From contig NC_090168.1 of the NCBI RefSeq assembly GCF_017916325.1, positions 942,143 to 1,006,142 of the forward strand: a stretch of 64,000 nt of DNA. The letters are read 5' to 3'. The position numbers and the translations under genes are program-made. This document shows positions 19,791-30,404 of the stretch, in pieces. Source of the stretch: Leishmania martiniquensis (lineage: Eukaryota; Euglenozoa; Kinetoplastea; Trypanosomatida; Trypanosomatidae). The notes beneath the pieces are model-generated. The model searched no databases, was not told the DNA's origin, and was given only the letters and a program-made list of their open reading frames with translations. The stretch's first letter is position 1. Each line of letters opens with the position of its first letter.

Positions 19791-21010
19791 CATCTGCTCC
19801 ATCCTCTCGTGCTCCGATGGCTGAGCAGCAGGCGATGCTCTCGCCCGACACCATTCAGCAGTTTCAGGAGACCTTCTCCTTTGTTCGCCACGAACGCGAA
19901 GATGTGCGCAAGATGGCCATTCAGGGAATCGCGGAGCACAGCAAGGAGAACCGCGATCTCTGGTTGTTTTTGGCGTCCCCACAGTACGGTCCCGGCTGCG
20001 TCGACTCTCTCCTTCAATACCTGCACGCAGGCGGCAAAAACGTCCTGGGCGATGTCCTGACAATCCTCGTCAACTGTTCGGCCGACGGCAGTTGCGCCGA
20101 GATGCTGGTGCAGCGCAGGGTGGTGCGCAAGGCGATGCGACTGCTGGATGGGATGGAGCGGAGCGATCAGCCGACGTCGTACGTGCGCAGCGTTCAGGAG
20201 CTGACGCTGATGCTGCTGAACAACCTGACGGCCAGTCACGTGGCCGCCGTCGACGATCTTTTGCAAAAAGATGACGAGGACATGCGCGGCTTTTACCTAG
20301 GGAAGCTGCAGGTATACTACGAGCGATTCGCTGCGGCGGCAGCGGCGGCGGCGAAGAATGCAGAGGATTACGTGGAAGAGGAGGTGGCCGATCCCCGAAA
20401 GGACTTGGCGACGTCGGCGCACACCGTCTCGAACCGCGACTTGAGCCGGTGGATCCTTCACATTGTGCTGAACCTCACCCGTACGCTCGACGGGCAGGAG
20501 CTTTTGCTTGAGGACGATGAGTGGCGTGGAACCTTGAACAGCTCGCTCTCGTCGCCAAACCCGCGCCACCGCTATCTCGCTGCGCAGTGCTATCGCAACT
20601 GCGGTTGCTCGCACAAGCCGCTCTACGATCGCATCCTGAAGAGCGACGCGCTTGTGACAGCGGTGGACCGGCTTAGCGGCAAGGAGCCCATCGAATGTAT
20701 ACAGAAGAGCCTCACAGAGTTCGTCGCCAGCATGCTCGAGTCCGAAGACGGCATAGCGCGTCTGGAGAGCGTGAACGCGAGGAAGGTGCTCGCGGGGGCA
20801 CTCGATGCCTCCCAGGCCGCGCATAACGCAAATGCGGCAGCTGCAGCCAGCCGCGTTGAGGGAGTCGGGGAGGACGGCGCCCCTGTCGCAGCGGAACCGG
20901 CCATCATGCTGGCTCCCAGCGTCTGCGAGCTCCTCCAGCGGAGCGTGCTGCCCTACCTGGACGACATTGTGGACGCCTACATTGCCCCTGGAAGCGATGA
21001 GCTTGATTGA
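19778..21010 (+). CDS. HGH1: HGH1-like armadillo-type protein
   Basis: From 19778 the product has 410 residues, and from the in-frame ATG at 19817 it has 397. It is helical and repeat-like, with a low-complexity alanine stretch near residue 187-195. The pattern LNNLTASH, then an SRWILHIVLNLTRT segment, then RYLAAQCYRNCGCSH resembles the HGH1 (FAM203/DUF383) family, where the equivalent segments are NLSQ-like and RGGVVGTLRNCCFEH-like. HGH1 in yeast is a cofactor for folding of elongation factor 2 together with the TRiC chaperonin, so a cytosolic role in EF2 biogenesis is the inference. The 397-residue form fits the usual family length of ~390-400. The assignment is by motif memory and needs a profile search. 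Confidence 0.6.
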   Translation: MSFIASAPSSRAPMAEQQAMLSPDTIQQFQETFSFVRHEREDVRKMAIQGIAEHSKENRDLWLFLASPQYGPGCVDSLLQYLHAGGKNVLGDVLTILVNCSADGSCAEMLVQRRVVRKAMRLLDGMERSDQPTSYVRSVQELTLMLLNNLTASHVAAVDDLLQKDDEDMRGFYLGKLQVYYERFAAAAAAAAKNAEDYVEEEVADPRKDLATSAHTVSNRDLSRWILHIVLNLTRTLDGQELLLEDDEWRGTLNSSLSSPNPRHRYLAAQCYRNCGCSHKPLYDRILKSDALVTAVDRLSGKEPIECIQKSLTEFVASMLESEDGIARLESVNARKVLAGALDASQAAHNANAAAAASRVEGVGEDGAPVAAEPAIMLAPSVCELLQRSVLPYLDDIVDAYIAPGSDELD

Positions 21011-21759
21011 GCGAACGGCTGTGCGCTAGACGTGCCCTGGATTGTTGAAGGTGGGGGAGGGGGAAGCGGGAGCTTTGGGAGAGGTAGGGCGGTTGCTTGG
21101 CTCGGATACGTTTTCGCACGGTGAACGCTAAGGCTACGGGTAACTCCGATGAAGAAAAGAAGTGATGCGGCTTATGTGCAGTAGTAGCGCCACTTTACCA
21201 CGCCTATGCCAGCGATTAGCGCAATGACCACCTGAACGGCATTCGCGGCGGACAGGCGGCGCCGCTTGCGCTGCTGCTGTGACGCGAGCCGCTTTATCCA
21301 ACACTTGCCCGCTCCACGGATTAGGGCGCACAACGCATGTGCGGTGATGCAATCCGTGCAGGTATGGGTGTCTTCTGTGACTGACATCGGTGGCCGCGGA
21401 CGATGGCGTCCGAGAGCGAGGCAGCATCGCTCCTGTACAGCGCGCGTCTTTCAACTGCGAAGCGAACCGCACAAGCATGCAGAGTACATCCTTCATCCCC
21501 CCTCTTCCCTCTTTCTCGTCGAATCCCCACCCCTCGCCTCATCCCTTCATGACGCACTGCGACGCAGCTCTTCACGTCTGTCTGCGAGTCGCCCCCCTCC
21601 CCCACCGATCACCATCTCCTTTCAAACGCGTGCGACCGCTTCGCATATCCACAACCTAAGCTTCTCGAGCCTGCGCTCTCGCTTCATCATCTCCCCCCTT
21701 CTTTGCTCACTGCTGCCGGAGCATATCTACACATTGGCTTCAGTGTTGCCGTCTCGATC
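21011..21759. other. Intergenic region
   Basis: No gene seen. Mixed composition to ~21500, then C/T-rich (about 21490-21720) as expected upstream of a trans-spliced gene. Confidence 0.6.
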
Positions 21760-22110
21760 ATGTTTCGCCGTATTGGTCTGCAGGCCCTCGCCCGTAGCGG
21801 CGCCGCGAGCTCGGGTGCGCGCACATACTTCTACGCAAACTGCGGTGAGACTGGCATCAGTGGCGCGACGATGCAGGTGATACTCAAAGTTACTTTGGCC
21901 TGCTGCGTCGTGCAGGCCTTCGCTATTCGCTACTACGTGTTCGATCGCCTGGGTACCAAGAAACAGTTCCTTGAGGACTCCACGGACCTGTGGGAGAACG
22001 ATGGGACGGAGATGGAGGGCGAGGAAGCCGTAGCCAACCTTCGCATCCAGCATGAGCGCATCATGCCGTTCATGAACGACATCAAGGACAGGCTAGATGC
22101 GCAGGCGTAA
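21760..22110 (+). CDS. Small single-helix membrane protein, probably mitochondrial
   Basis: The 116-residue product begins MFRRIGLQALARSG, rich in Arg, Ala and Ser with no acidic residue in the first ~25, as expected for a mitochondrial targeting peptide. One hydrophobic segment follows (about residues 37-55, TMQVILKVTLACCVVQAFA) and the remaining ~60 residues are charged and probably soluble. This layout is typical of small inner-membrane subunits of respiratory complexes or ATP synthase in trypanosomatids, but I do not recognise a specific one. An open extension to 21703 lies in pyrimidine-rich DNA and would hide the targeting peptide, so the ATG at 21760 is preferred. CAG at 21742-21744 is a candidate splice acceptor. 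Confidence 0.8.
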   Translation: MFRRIGLQALARSGAASSGARTYFYANCGETGISGATMQVILKVTLACCVVQAFAIRYYVFDRLGTKKQFLEDSTDLWENDGTEMEGEEAVANLRIQHERIMPFMNDIKDRLDAQA

Positions 22111-22562
22111 GCATACAAGGGCCCTTACTCGCTGTGCATGAGAGGACCGATACCTCGGGCGGCACGAAAATGCGCGCGGCCGCAGCGTCGGCGTACGTGT
22201 CTCCCGCGTGCGCTTCCCCTTTTCCCCAAATCGGTCATTCCTCTCTTTCTGCCCCTTTCCCTCAGTGCCCATGATCGTGCCAACGGCGAAGTCGCAGGAT
22301 GAGGCGGATACAGGATCGCCTACGCACATGCCTGTCGTCCCGCTTCCGGCGAGAGGTGGCGGAACGGCGGACCACCGAACTTTTAAGGCGTTGCCACCTC
22401 AGCGACGACGGCGACATCCGCAGGGATTGGAAGCACGCGGGACATGCTGAGCGGACGGAATAGATGCAGACATGTGTGCGGAAGCAGTGACGGCATCGCC
22501 CAGTTCAGTCCTCGCCCCTGCGCTACCGCCTCCCCCCTTTTTTTTGCTGGCGGTCGCACGCG

Positions 22563-22578
22563 CACCACCACCACCACC
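22563..22578. repeat. (CAC)n trinucleotide run
   Basis: Five CAC-type units lie in non-coding DNA between the small mitochondrial gene and the kinase gene. Confidence 0.8.
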
Positions 22579-25500
22579 GCCACATCTTCTTTTCCCTTTT
22601 CCTTTTCGGCCACCGCTCTGATCCCCTTTCGGGGGTCTCCCCTCATTCGTAAGCAGCGCATCTAGTCAAACGTAGTGGATGGGAGGGGGGAAAGTGCCCT
22701 TAACAGCAACAGAAAAACAGAAGGCGAGGCGCACCAACACACACGCAGGCGCCTCTATTTGTTTCTGTTCCTGCGACTGAAAGTTCTTTCGACGCTTTTT
22801 CGTTTCGCCAGCCTCTCCTCCTCTCGACTCCCTTCCCTCTTCTCAGGGACGCGACCTTTGCGTTGTTGTCCAGACTGCGCGATGGAGGAGTGGGTGGGCG
22901 GGTGAAGGGGAGAGCCCTTCAGGGCGCTTGCGCGCCTGCTTGCTTCTAGTGGATGCCCGACGAGGAGCGTCTCGTTTCTCTCCCCCTCCTCCCCATCCCT
23001 GTTTTCGCTTTTCTCTGCGTTGGATGAAAGGGATTGGGTGAGGTGAAGGGGTGAAGAGGGGAGGGAGGGTGGCTGAGCGCGCGTTTGAGGTGCTGCCTGG
23101 ATGTACGTTTCTGTGCTGTGTGGGATGGGTGGCCCCCGTATCTCCCTCCTCCCCCTTTCTCCCCCTCACTTCACCCCTCCCCTGCCCCCCCTCAGACACA
23201 CACACACATACACGGACATCAAACAAAATGAGTGGCGAAGGGCGGCCGTATGCGCAGGAATAAAGCGGGGATAAAAAAGGCACCACCAAAAAAAGGGGCG
23301 GGGGGAGGGGAGGGAGACGATAAAAGGTGGCAACAGCAAAAATTTCGACGAAAAAAACAAAGAGAAAGAAACGAATCCAAAAAAGAGAGCACGAACATTA
23401 CCGCCGCGCACCCATTCTCGCCGTGGCGCCCAGGGGTGAATTGGGCAGATCTCACGAGGGAGAGGGGTGAGGTAGCATCACCTGTGTCCCGATGCGGGCC
23501 TTGGTGGCGGCGTTGCAGCAACGCACCACTGAGGATAAGAGGACGCCATGGGCAAGACGCGACAGCAACGGCAGCTTTTCGTGAGCGTGACAGTTGGTGG
23601 CTCTAAGCCAAGCGCATGCGCTTGACTCTGACGACCTCTTGGCGACAGGATGTAACGCTGCAGGCACGCATGACTCGCGCGCACGCCAGACGCAAGCCAA
23701 CGTGTGGGTGTGCCCGCCTTGTGCGAACCAAACACGACTGACCCCATCATGTGCTTCCTTCGCGCTGGTCCTCTCCATCCGCCGATTGCGTACCTTCTCT
23801 GCGGCCTCTCTCGCCATCTCTCCATCTTTTCTTTCGGCGCCTTCGCACCTCTTCACCACCCTTGTGGGCCCTGCGGATGGCACTCGCGCACAGGAGCCAT
23901 TTCATCGTCCCCGCTCTCTTCCTCACGCGCACATAGAAGCGCTTTATCCATAGTGACTACGACAGCTGGATCACATCCGCGGTGAAGTTCTTTCTCGCGT
24001 GCCGCGCCGATCTTCTTTCCAACTCGTCTCGGGGTGTGCGTTAGCCCGATTCGAACTGCGGTGCTCCCGCGAGCGCGTGCGCTCTTTGCCTCCCTCCGCG
24101 GATCTGAACTTTGTGTTCGACTCACGCGACTTGTTTCCCTCCTTGCTTTTGTTTCGCGCGTCTCCTCAGCGTGATCACGCGACATTTGTGAGCGTGCGCG
24201 TGCGCGGGCTCGAGCCTGTTGGGTCCTTGCCGCATCGTTCCTCGCCATCGCCTGCTCCAAGTTGCCGACCCGTGGCCTCTACTTTGTGATTTCTATTGCC
24301 ACTATTTGTGCTTACCCTCTGCGCGTTTCTGTGTGGGCTCTCTCTAAGGTGTGTGCGCGCGGTACTTCTAGGCAAGCTGCAAAGCGGCGGCAACGCTGTA
24401 CATCCCTCTACTCTGCCATACACACATTCTCATTGCAGGGCACCCAAAAAGGCGAAGGTGAGGAGAAGCTCATTGTTGGAGATACGCCTTGGTGGGCCGG
24501 CGCGCTAACTACGTACGCACGCACACATCGGACATACAAAGCGCGACAGACTTCCATAGTTTTCTTTTTGCATCGCCCACACTGTCGAATCGCTGCGTGC
24601 CCGTTCTCTTGCACACGCACACACGCTCGCAACGTCTGTAGCACCTACTTGCCTGACTGCCTCTTTTTTTGCTCTAATCCTTTATTTTCCGCCGCCTATA
24701 CGGGTGCTCAACGGGCTCTGCGCGTGTGCACGAGCGTTTTTTTTTTTTCATCGCTCCCCCTATCTGGGGAGCTTTGACATCAGCATCATATTGGTTTCCT
24801 CTTCTCTCGTCTGCCTTCCCTGTCTCCATTCCCCCCCATCTCCCTTTGTTCTTGAGTTGCTGTGGTGGTGTGCCGTTGAGTGGCTTAACGTACGCAGGTG
24901 TGGCCCGTGCATGGAAGCCTGCGCTTTTCCGTCCCACTTTGCCCTCATTTTGCAGTCTTTTTTTCCCTTTCTTTCGGCTTTGTCTATCATTCTAACGTGT
25001 CGTGTAAAGAGGCGGAGCAACGTTGGGCAGCAGCACGAAGGGTACCAACAGGGGTGTTGGTCGGTGCTGCGAAATTACAGCAACCGCTACAGCAAAAGAG
25101 CTGCTCGTGCATGAGCGTGCGTTTTCTCATATGTTTTGTGCTGTGATAGCGAGTGGAACCACAGCTCGACAGTGCAGCGTCCAGGGTAGCGTTGCCTCTG
25201 CTTGCAGGTGATAATTCGGCTGCTCTTCCCCACTTTCTCTCTTGCCTTTACGTATGGTGGTCTTTGTCACCCCCTCCCCCCTCTTTCGCCCTTTCCGTTT
25301 TTTTTTTCTCTCTCGTGCGGCGCGCGCTTTTTCTATTGCTTCTCTGTCGAGCGCTCAGCCTAAGCGGCCGATTCCGTCTTTGCGTCCGTCATTGTGGTGT
25401 CCCCCTTTCCACTGATCTGCCTTTTCAACTCTCTTCTTTTTCCCCAGGCGCCGTCTCTGCGCACTCTGTTTCGGGACTGTCGTGCGTGTCGCTGCCCTGC

Positions 25501-26563
25501 TGTTGTGTGTGCGTGAGCTCAGCGTTGCCGGCCATCGTCGGCTCTCCGCTTCCTCCTTGCACGCTCCCTCCCTCTCTTCTCTTTCGAACTGTCTTGCTGC
25601 CCGTCGCCACACGCTTTTTCCCCCTTCTCTCGCGCGTCGTTGGAGACCCTTTTGGCTGTTGCTCAAGCAAAGGAACCGTCTGCTTGCCCATTTATCGCCC
25701 CCCCGTTCATCCGAGCTTGGGCCCACGTCGCTCCCTCACTTTCCGCCTCTCTCTCTCTTTCTTCTGCTGTGGGCGTATCGGCACGGCTCTTGACGCGGAG
25801 AGCAGTACCATTACCGGAAGTGCCTTGCATCCCACCCAGTTTTGCAAGCGAATTGGAGTCCTCAAATCGCTGCAAAGCTGCGCGTCTCTTCTGGTGGTGA
25901 GGTGCCACACGTGCTACGATCATCTCTTCTTCATTCGCGGTACAAGGGCTACCCTTCCCCAGTTGTGCCGGGACACCTCTCTGGTCATCCTGCTCCCGGC
26001 ACGGAGGCGGCTGCACATCCGTTCCGTCTGTTGGCGCCATCTTTGAATCGCTCGGTTTGCCGCGTTAGTGCCTTTCTGCGGATTCTACGTGGGGAGAAAA
26101 AGGGGGGTAGTGGGGCCGCCGTCGCTGCCTTCATCTTCGCTATAGATTGAGCTCCCTGTGGCCGTCCTTCCCCAAACGTTTCCTTCCGTTTTCATTTCTT
26201 TTTTTCTTCTTCGTTTCACTGCCTTCCCGCCGCCGCTGAAGTGAGAGGAGGAGTAGGAGGCGGTGCTGTCGCGGTGGTGTCTCGCTCTCTCTCTCTCGCT
26301 CTTTGGGTTCGTGGCTGTTGCTCGCACTTTCCGCTGGCGTATCGGTTTGCCGCCTCGCTCTTCACTCCCCCTCCCCCTGCTGAAACGCCGGGCACATTTC
26401 TCTTCGTTTGGGTTATGTGTGAGAGCCCCCCTTTTTTCCTCTGCTGTCTATCCCACCCACGCACCTACACGAGTTGAGTGCGCGTCACGCCTACAGAGCT
26501 TGGGTGACACCTCCGTCAGCTGTGCGAACAAGAGTTGCCGTGATCCAATTCCTCTTGTACCAG

Positions 26564-26588
26564 CACACACACATATATATATATATAC
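26564..26588. repeat. (CA)n(TA)n microsatellite just upstream of the kinase ATG
   Basis: Five CA units run directly into about seven TA units, ending ~28 bases before the ATG at 26617. AG dinucleotides at 26589-26590 and 26611-26612 are both possible splice acceptors, so the tract may sit at or just before the mRNA 5' end. Confidence 0.75.
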
Positions 26589-26616
26589 AGTATCCCCTTC
26601 GGCTTTCCTCAGCATC

Positions 26617-29600
26617 ATGCACCTGTTGGCTGGCCGCTACATTTTGGTGAAGCAAATCGGCAAGGGTGGCTTCGGCGCTGTGGAGGAGTACACGGACATC
26701 ATTACGAAGGACAATGTCGCCATCAAAACGATCCCTGGTCGATACGTGAACCAAGAGAGTCGGCGGCTCGTGCGCGAGATCGACATTATGTGCTTCCTGC
26801 ATGAGGCGCACCCGCACGTCATTGGCTACTTCAGCATCTTCGCCACCAAAAGCGTCGCCTTACCGAACCACGACAACGCAAAGGAATTCGATGACCCGCT
26901 TATGAGCGTTGCGCAGACGGCAGAGAACACAGCGTTCGAGTTGAACGTGCTGGGTGAGCATTACGCTGGCCTGAACGAGTATGCGCGACTGCGCCGGCAT
27001 CACGAAGAGCTCATGATGTTCGTGGCCAAGCTTAACAAGACAGACGAGTTTAATGTGCACATCGTTATGCCACTCATGAAGGGAGACCTCTTCTATTTCA
27101 TTCGGCTGCTCTCGTCGCAGTCGAGCGTGCAGCGGCTAGGTGTGACGCATCAGTTTTTAGCCCAGGTAGCCGTCGTGTTTGCCTTCCAGATATGCTTTGG
27201 CCTCGACTACCTGCATCAGTGTTCCATTATCCACCGCGATATGAAGCCAGACAACGTCCTGGTGCGGCTCGACATCACCAACCCGTACATGTCCACCGCG
27301 CTGATCGCCGACATGGGTCTCGCGCGAGATGCTCAGCACAGTGACACCATCTACATCTGTACTCGTTACTATCGGCCGCCAGAGGTCATCACTAGCGTGT
27401 CAGGCGGGTCACCGCAGATCGACATCTGGTCCCTGGGCTGCATCTTTTACGAAATGTGCACCGGGCAGACGTTGTTCACCATGCGGACGGCGCTGAACGA
27501 GCGCGGCGAGTGGGACGGCGCTAAGGCGAGTCTGCAGCTGGAGGTCATTCTGAACATCATTGGTACCCCAACTTCCGAGGACATTGACCGCTATATGCCC
27601 AGCGGAAACGCCAAGCTTTACTTGCAGCGCAGTGTCGCACGTCCGTCGCAGCTGCGCCAGCTGATCGAGCGCCATTGGATTCTTCACGCGAGCGACGATG
27701 AGAAGGAAAAGTGGATTGATCTCATTACTCGGTGCGTCGCCTTCTTCCCCGAGCAGCGTCCAACAGCGCAGCAGCTGTGCCAGCATCAGCTGTTTCGCAG
27801 CTACAACGTGTTTTACGGGTCGAATGTGAAGCAGTACACGCCAACGCTGTACAGAGCGTCCTTCAGCGGCGCTTCTGACAGCACGCGTGCAGAGAACAAG
27901 GAAGCCATCTTGTCCCTTGTGCAGCGCGCCCTACACGACACGATGCCGCCCATGAACGAGGAAAGCAGCGACGAGGATTCGGGCTCGCTGGCGACCTGCA
28001 GCACTGACAGCGGCAGCACCGACGCTGGTGATAGCGAGAGTGACGAAGAGGCCGCCAACGCGACACAGCCGAACCCTGCTAGCGACTACGTATCGGCTGC
28101 GGGCCGCTGCCCCACCTCATTGCCGAGCGACGGCCGTCCGCAGCACTGTGGTAGTGGCAGAAACGAAGGGTCAGGCCCCGCAGCGGAGTCGCCCTCCGCC
28201 TTGGACCCGACCAGCATAAGCAGAGCCACCGTCGCACCACCCCCAGGGAAGCCGCCGCAGCTGTACGCGTTGCCCCCGTTTGATAACAGCGCTGCGAAAA
28301 ACTATTGCAGCTCATTCCTCGACGACGATGACGAGGGGGACGCTGAGCGCGAGTGCGACCAAATCCGTGACACCGAAGACGAAGAGCGCTTCTTAGACTT
28401 CCAGCAGCGGCAGACCAGCACGCCTATGCCTCCCTTCTGCCATCACAGTGCCTTCCACAGCAGTCCGGCCATGCTGCCACTCGGCGGCGCCGCTGGGGCT
28501 GCTGCGGCCGCTGCGCAGGCCGAGTCGGAAGGGTGCTTCAGACACTCTTTCAGCTCCGAGGAGAGTGGCCCAGTGGTCGAGGATACACCTCCGCTAGGGC
28601 CGAGTCCCCCATTCCGCGACCGAATCGCGCGGCGCCGGTCCAGTGCGTTCGAAGAGGCGGCGGATGCACAGTTGGGCATGCGGAGGCCAAGCGCATTCCA
28701 CTTGGAAAGCCACCGCACTGACAAAGCTCTCGACGGCACAATGGACGAGAAGCCGCCCATCCCTGAAGATGTCTTGCCGCAGTCACTGGGGGCCGCGCCC
28801 GCCGATGAGTTGGCGCGATTGCTGGCGGCCTACAACGTTCCCTTGGAGGGGGGCCTTAATAGAACCACGCTCAGTCGAGTGCAGACAGTGCTGCCCCCCG
28901 TCGCGCCCACCGATGTGTGCCATCTCTCTCAGTCCCACACGGGTGGCGCTGAGGAGGCAGCCATGCCCCCGCAGCTGCAGTCCTTGTACACTGCAGCCTC
29001 GTCGAACGAAGCGGCTCGCGCGTCGTGCATGCGCGCGTCGCGCGGCAGCAGCGGCCAGCGTTGCCGCAGCGACGCCAAGGCCCGCACAATGGAAGCGGCG
29101 CCGCCGGCGTCGACTGTCCCACATCGCAGTGGTACCGCTGCCGAGATTAGTTCGGACGAGGAGTACGACTACTTTTCTGGCGCAAATTACTACCCCGGCC
29201 CCACTCCGGCGAACATGGCGCAGGGGGCGCCCACTTGTCAGCTCGCCGGGAAGCGTGGCAGCTCGCCCTACTCCGTGAAGGCTGAGGATAGCACACCGCT
29301 TGCGCAAGCCCAGAAGCGTTCCCATTTCCACATGTGGCTGCCGCCAATTCCTGCGCCCACCGCAAACTCTGCCGAAACGCCGCTCTTTCGCCGGGCCTCG
29401 CCGCCAAGGGCACAGGCGCACAACCATCAGCAGCCTCCGCAGTCCTCTCCCCCGCAGGGCATGGCCGACTTTCCGCCCATAACAAACGCCGAGCTGCGCC
29501 AGCGCTACATGGCGTATCGGCACACACCGCAGAGCATCCAGGCAGCCACGTCGTCCGTGCTGGAGGAGCTGGGTGGCTGCACGCATGACGCCGAGCGGTC

Positions 29601-29667
29601 GAGCGAGCTGCGAGTGTTGCTGAACTACTACATTTCTCTTCAGGCCGCGCCCTTGCACGCAGTGTGA
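26617..29667 (+). CDS. CMGC/MAPK-like protein kinase with long disordered tail
   Basis: The 1,016-residue product has an N-terminal kinase domain (about 1-390) and a ~620-residue acidic, Ser/Pro-rich tail. Visible elements: glycine loop GKGGFGAV at 15-22, VAIK, a REID glutamate, catalytic HRD at 206-208 followed by MKPDN, DMG at 232-234 in place of DFG, and TIYICTRYYRPPE in the activation segment. The last aligns with the TXY-x-x-TRWYRAPE region of MAP kinases, so TIY would be the dual-phosphorylation site. An insert of roughly 80 residues sits between beta-strands 4 and 5. NIIGTP marks the CMGC insert. All catalytic residues are present, so activity is expected. The frame is open upstream to 26263, but only from a GTG, and 26617 is the only ATG before the domain. 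Substrate and pathway are unknown. Confidence 0.9.
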   Translation: MHLLAGRYILVKQIGKGGFGAVEEYTDIITKDNVAIKTIPGRYVNQESRRLVREIDIMCFLHEAHPHVIGYFSIFATKSVALPNHDNAKEFDDPLMSVAQTAENTAFELNVLGEHYAGLNEYARLRRHHEELMMFVAKLNKTDEFNVHIVMPLMKGDLFYFIRLLSSQSSVQRLGVTHQFLAQVAVVFAFQICFGLDYLHQCSIIHRDMKPDNVLVRLDITNPYMSTALIADMGLARDAQHSDTIYICTRYYRPPEVITSVSGGSPQIDIWSLGCIFYEMCTGQTLFTMRTALNERGEWDGAKASLQLEVILNIIGTPTSEDIDRYMPSGNAKLYLQRSVARPSQLRQLIERHWILHASDDEKEKWIDLITRCVAFFPEQRPTAQQLCQHQLFRSYNVFYGSNVKQYTPTLYRASFSGASDSTRAENKEAILSLVQRALHDTMPPMNEESSDEDSGSLATCSTDSGSTDAGDSESDEEAANATQPNPASDYVSAAGRCPTSLPSDGRPQHCGSGRNEGSGPAAESPSALDPTSISRATVAPPPGKPPQLYALPPFDNSAAKNYCSSFLDDDDEGDAERECDQIRDTEDEERFLDFQQRQTSTPMPPFCHHSAFHSSPAMLPLGGAAGAAAAAAQAESEGCFRHSFSSEESGPVVEDTPPLGPSPPFRDRIARRRSSAFEEAADAQLGMRRPSAFHLESHRTDKALDGTMDEKPPIPEDVLPQSLGAAPADELARLLAAYNVPLEGGLNRTTLSRVQTVLPPVAPTDVCHLSQSHTGGAEEAAMPPQLQSLYTAASSNEAARASCMRASRGSSGQRCRSDAKARTMEAAPPASTVPHRSGTAAEISSDEEYDYFSGANYYPGPTPANMAQGAPTCQLAGKRGSSPYSVKAEDSTPLAQAQKRSHFHMWLPPIPAPTANSAETPLFRRASPPRAQAHNHQQPPQSSPPQGMADFPPITNAELRQRYMAYRHTPQSIQAATSSVLEELGGCTHDAERSSELRVLLNYYISLQAAPLHAV

Positions 29668-30404
29668 GGGCGATGAATTTTGCATGGATGAAGTGGAACC
29701 GAGGTGGAGGGTGCGTGTGCGTGTGGCTGGAGGGTAGGCACTCTGGACACCAGCGCCTTCGTCTCGCTTTTTTTTTCGTACATTCTTCATTGGACCGCTC
29801 AATCTAGGAAAAACCTGCCGACAGACACCGAGGCAGCATCCGCCGGTGCGAGCCAACAGCCGTAGGAGGGTCAAGGTGTATTTGCCTGCGTGTGTGTGTG
29901 TGTATGCCGGCCAGTCTTCTTCGTGATGACAGATTCGCGAGTGCTCTTCGTTTTGTCTTCTCTTGGGTTGTACTGAACTGCCCTCCCGTCTTCTCCGCCC
30001 GTCGGTGTAACCGGCGCCACGGCCGCTGCCCTTCTCGAAGCCAATCTGCTCGGCATTTTGTTTCCCTTTCTTGCGCGCGCGCGCTCTTCTTTTCTATTTT
30101 GCTCTCTTGCCCTGTGCTCCTGTGCTTCACGCAGGTGCCCGCTCGGCTGAGTGGCCTCTTTTCCTCCTCCCTTCGTCATCCGAACCGTTTTTTTTTCTTT
30201 CGCCCACGTGTGCACGAGTCCTTACGCACTGCACGCGCCACTGTGCTTTCGCGCGTGTTCGTCGGCATCGTGGGGCTAAACGCGCGTGCTTCTGTCATAG
30301 CGAAGTGAACTCCACGCGCTGTTTCGGCCCTTTTCCCTTTTCCGCTGTCGCTCTTGCGGTTTTCCTTTCTCCGCCTCATCGGCGACGGGAAGAGGGGGGA
30401 GCGC

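Larger units (their letters stand above)
22111..26616. other. Long intergenic region (4.5 kb), no gene supported
   Basis: The stretch is dominated by C/T-rich sequence (22200-23220, 23740-23930, 24600-26560). It also contains a (CAC)n run at 22563-22578, an A/purine-rich patch at about 23265-23400 and a mixed stretch at 23950-24250. Open frames such as 25153-26046 consist of Leu/Ser/Phe/Pro and arise from the C/T bias. No RNA gene could be identified. A long pyrimidine-rich 5' flank before a kinase gene may be regulatory. Confidence 0.55.

Noticed and set aside
24040..24075. Possible tRNA B-box (gattcgaac at 24048-24056)
   Set aside because: No A-box-like sequence or complementary acceptor, D or anticodon arms could be found at the right distances on either strand.
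25153..26046. 297-residue open frame on + strand before the kinase gene
   Set aside because: Its product is almost entirely Leu, Ser, Phe, Pro, Cys and Arg from C/T-rich DNA. No domain, no constrained segment, and it overlaps other frames of the same kind.
26263..26616. 118-codon upstream extension of the kinase frame
   Set aside because: It contains no ATG, is encoded by C/T-rich DNA, and the kinase glycine loop begins 15 residues after the ATG at 26617.
28783..29874. 363-residue minus-strand frame opposite the kinase tail
   Set aside because: Shadow of the low-complexity coding sequence of the kinase. No upstream splice signal on that strand.
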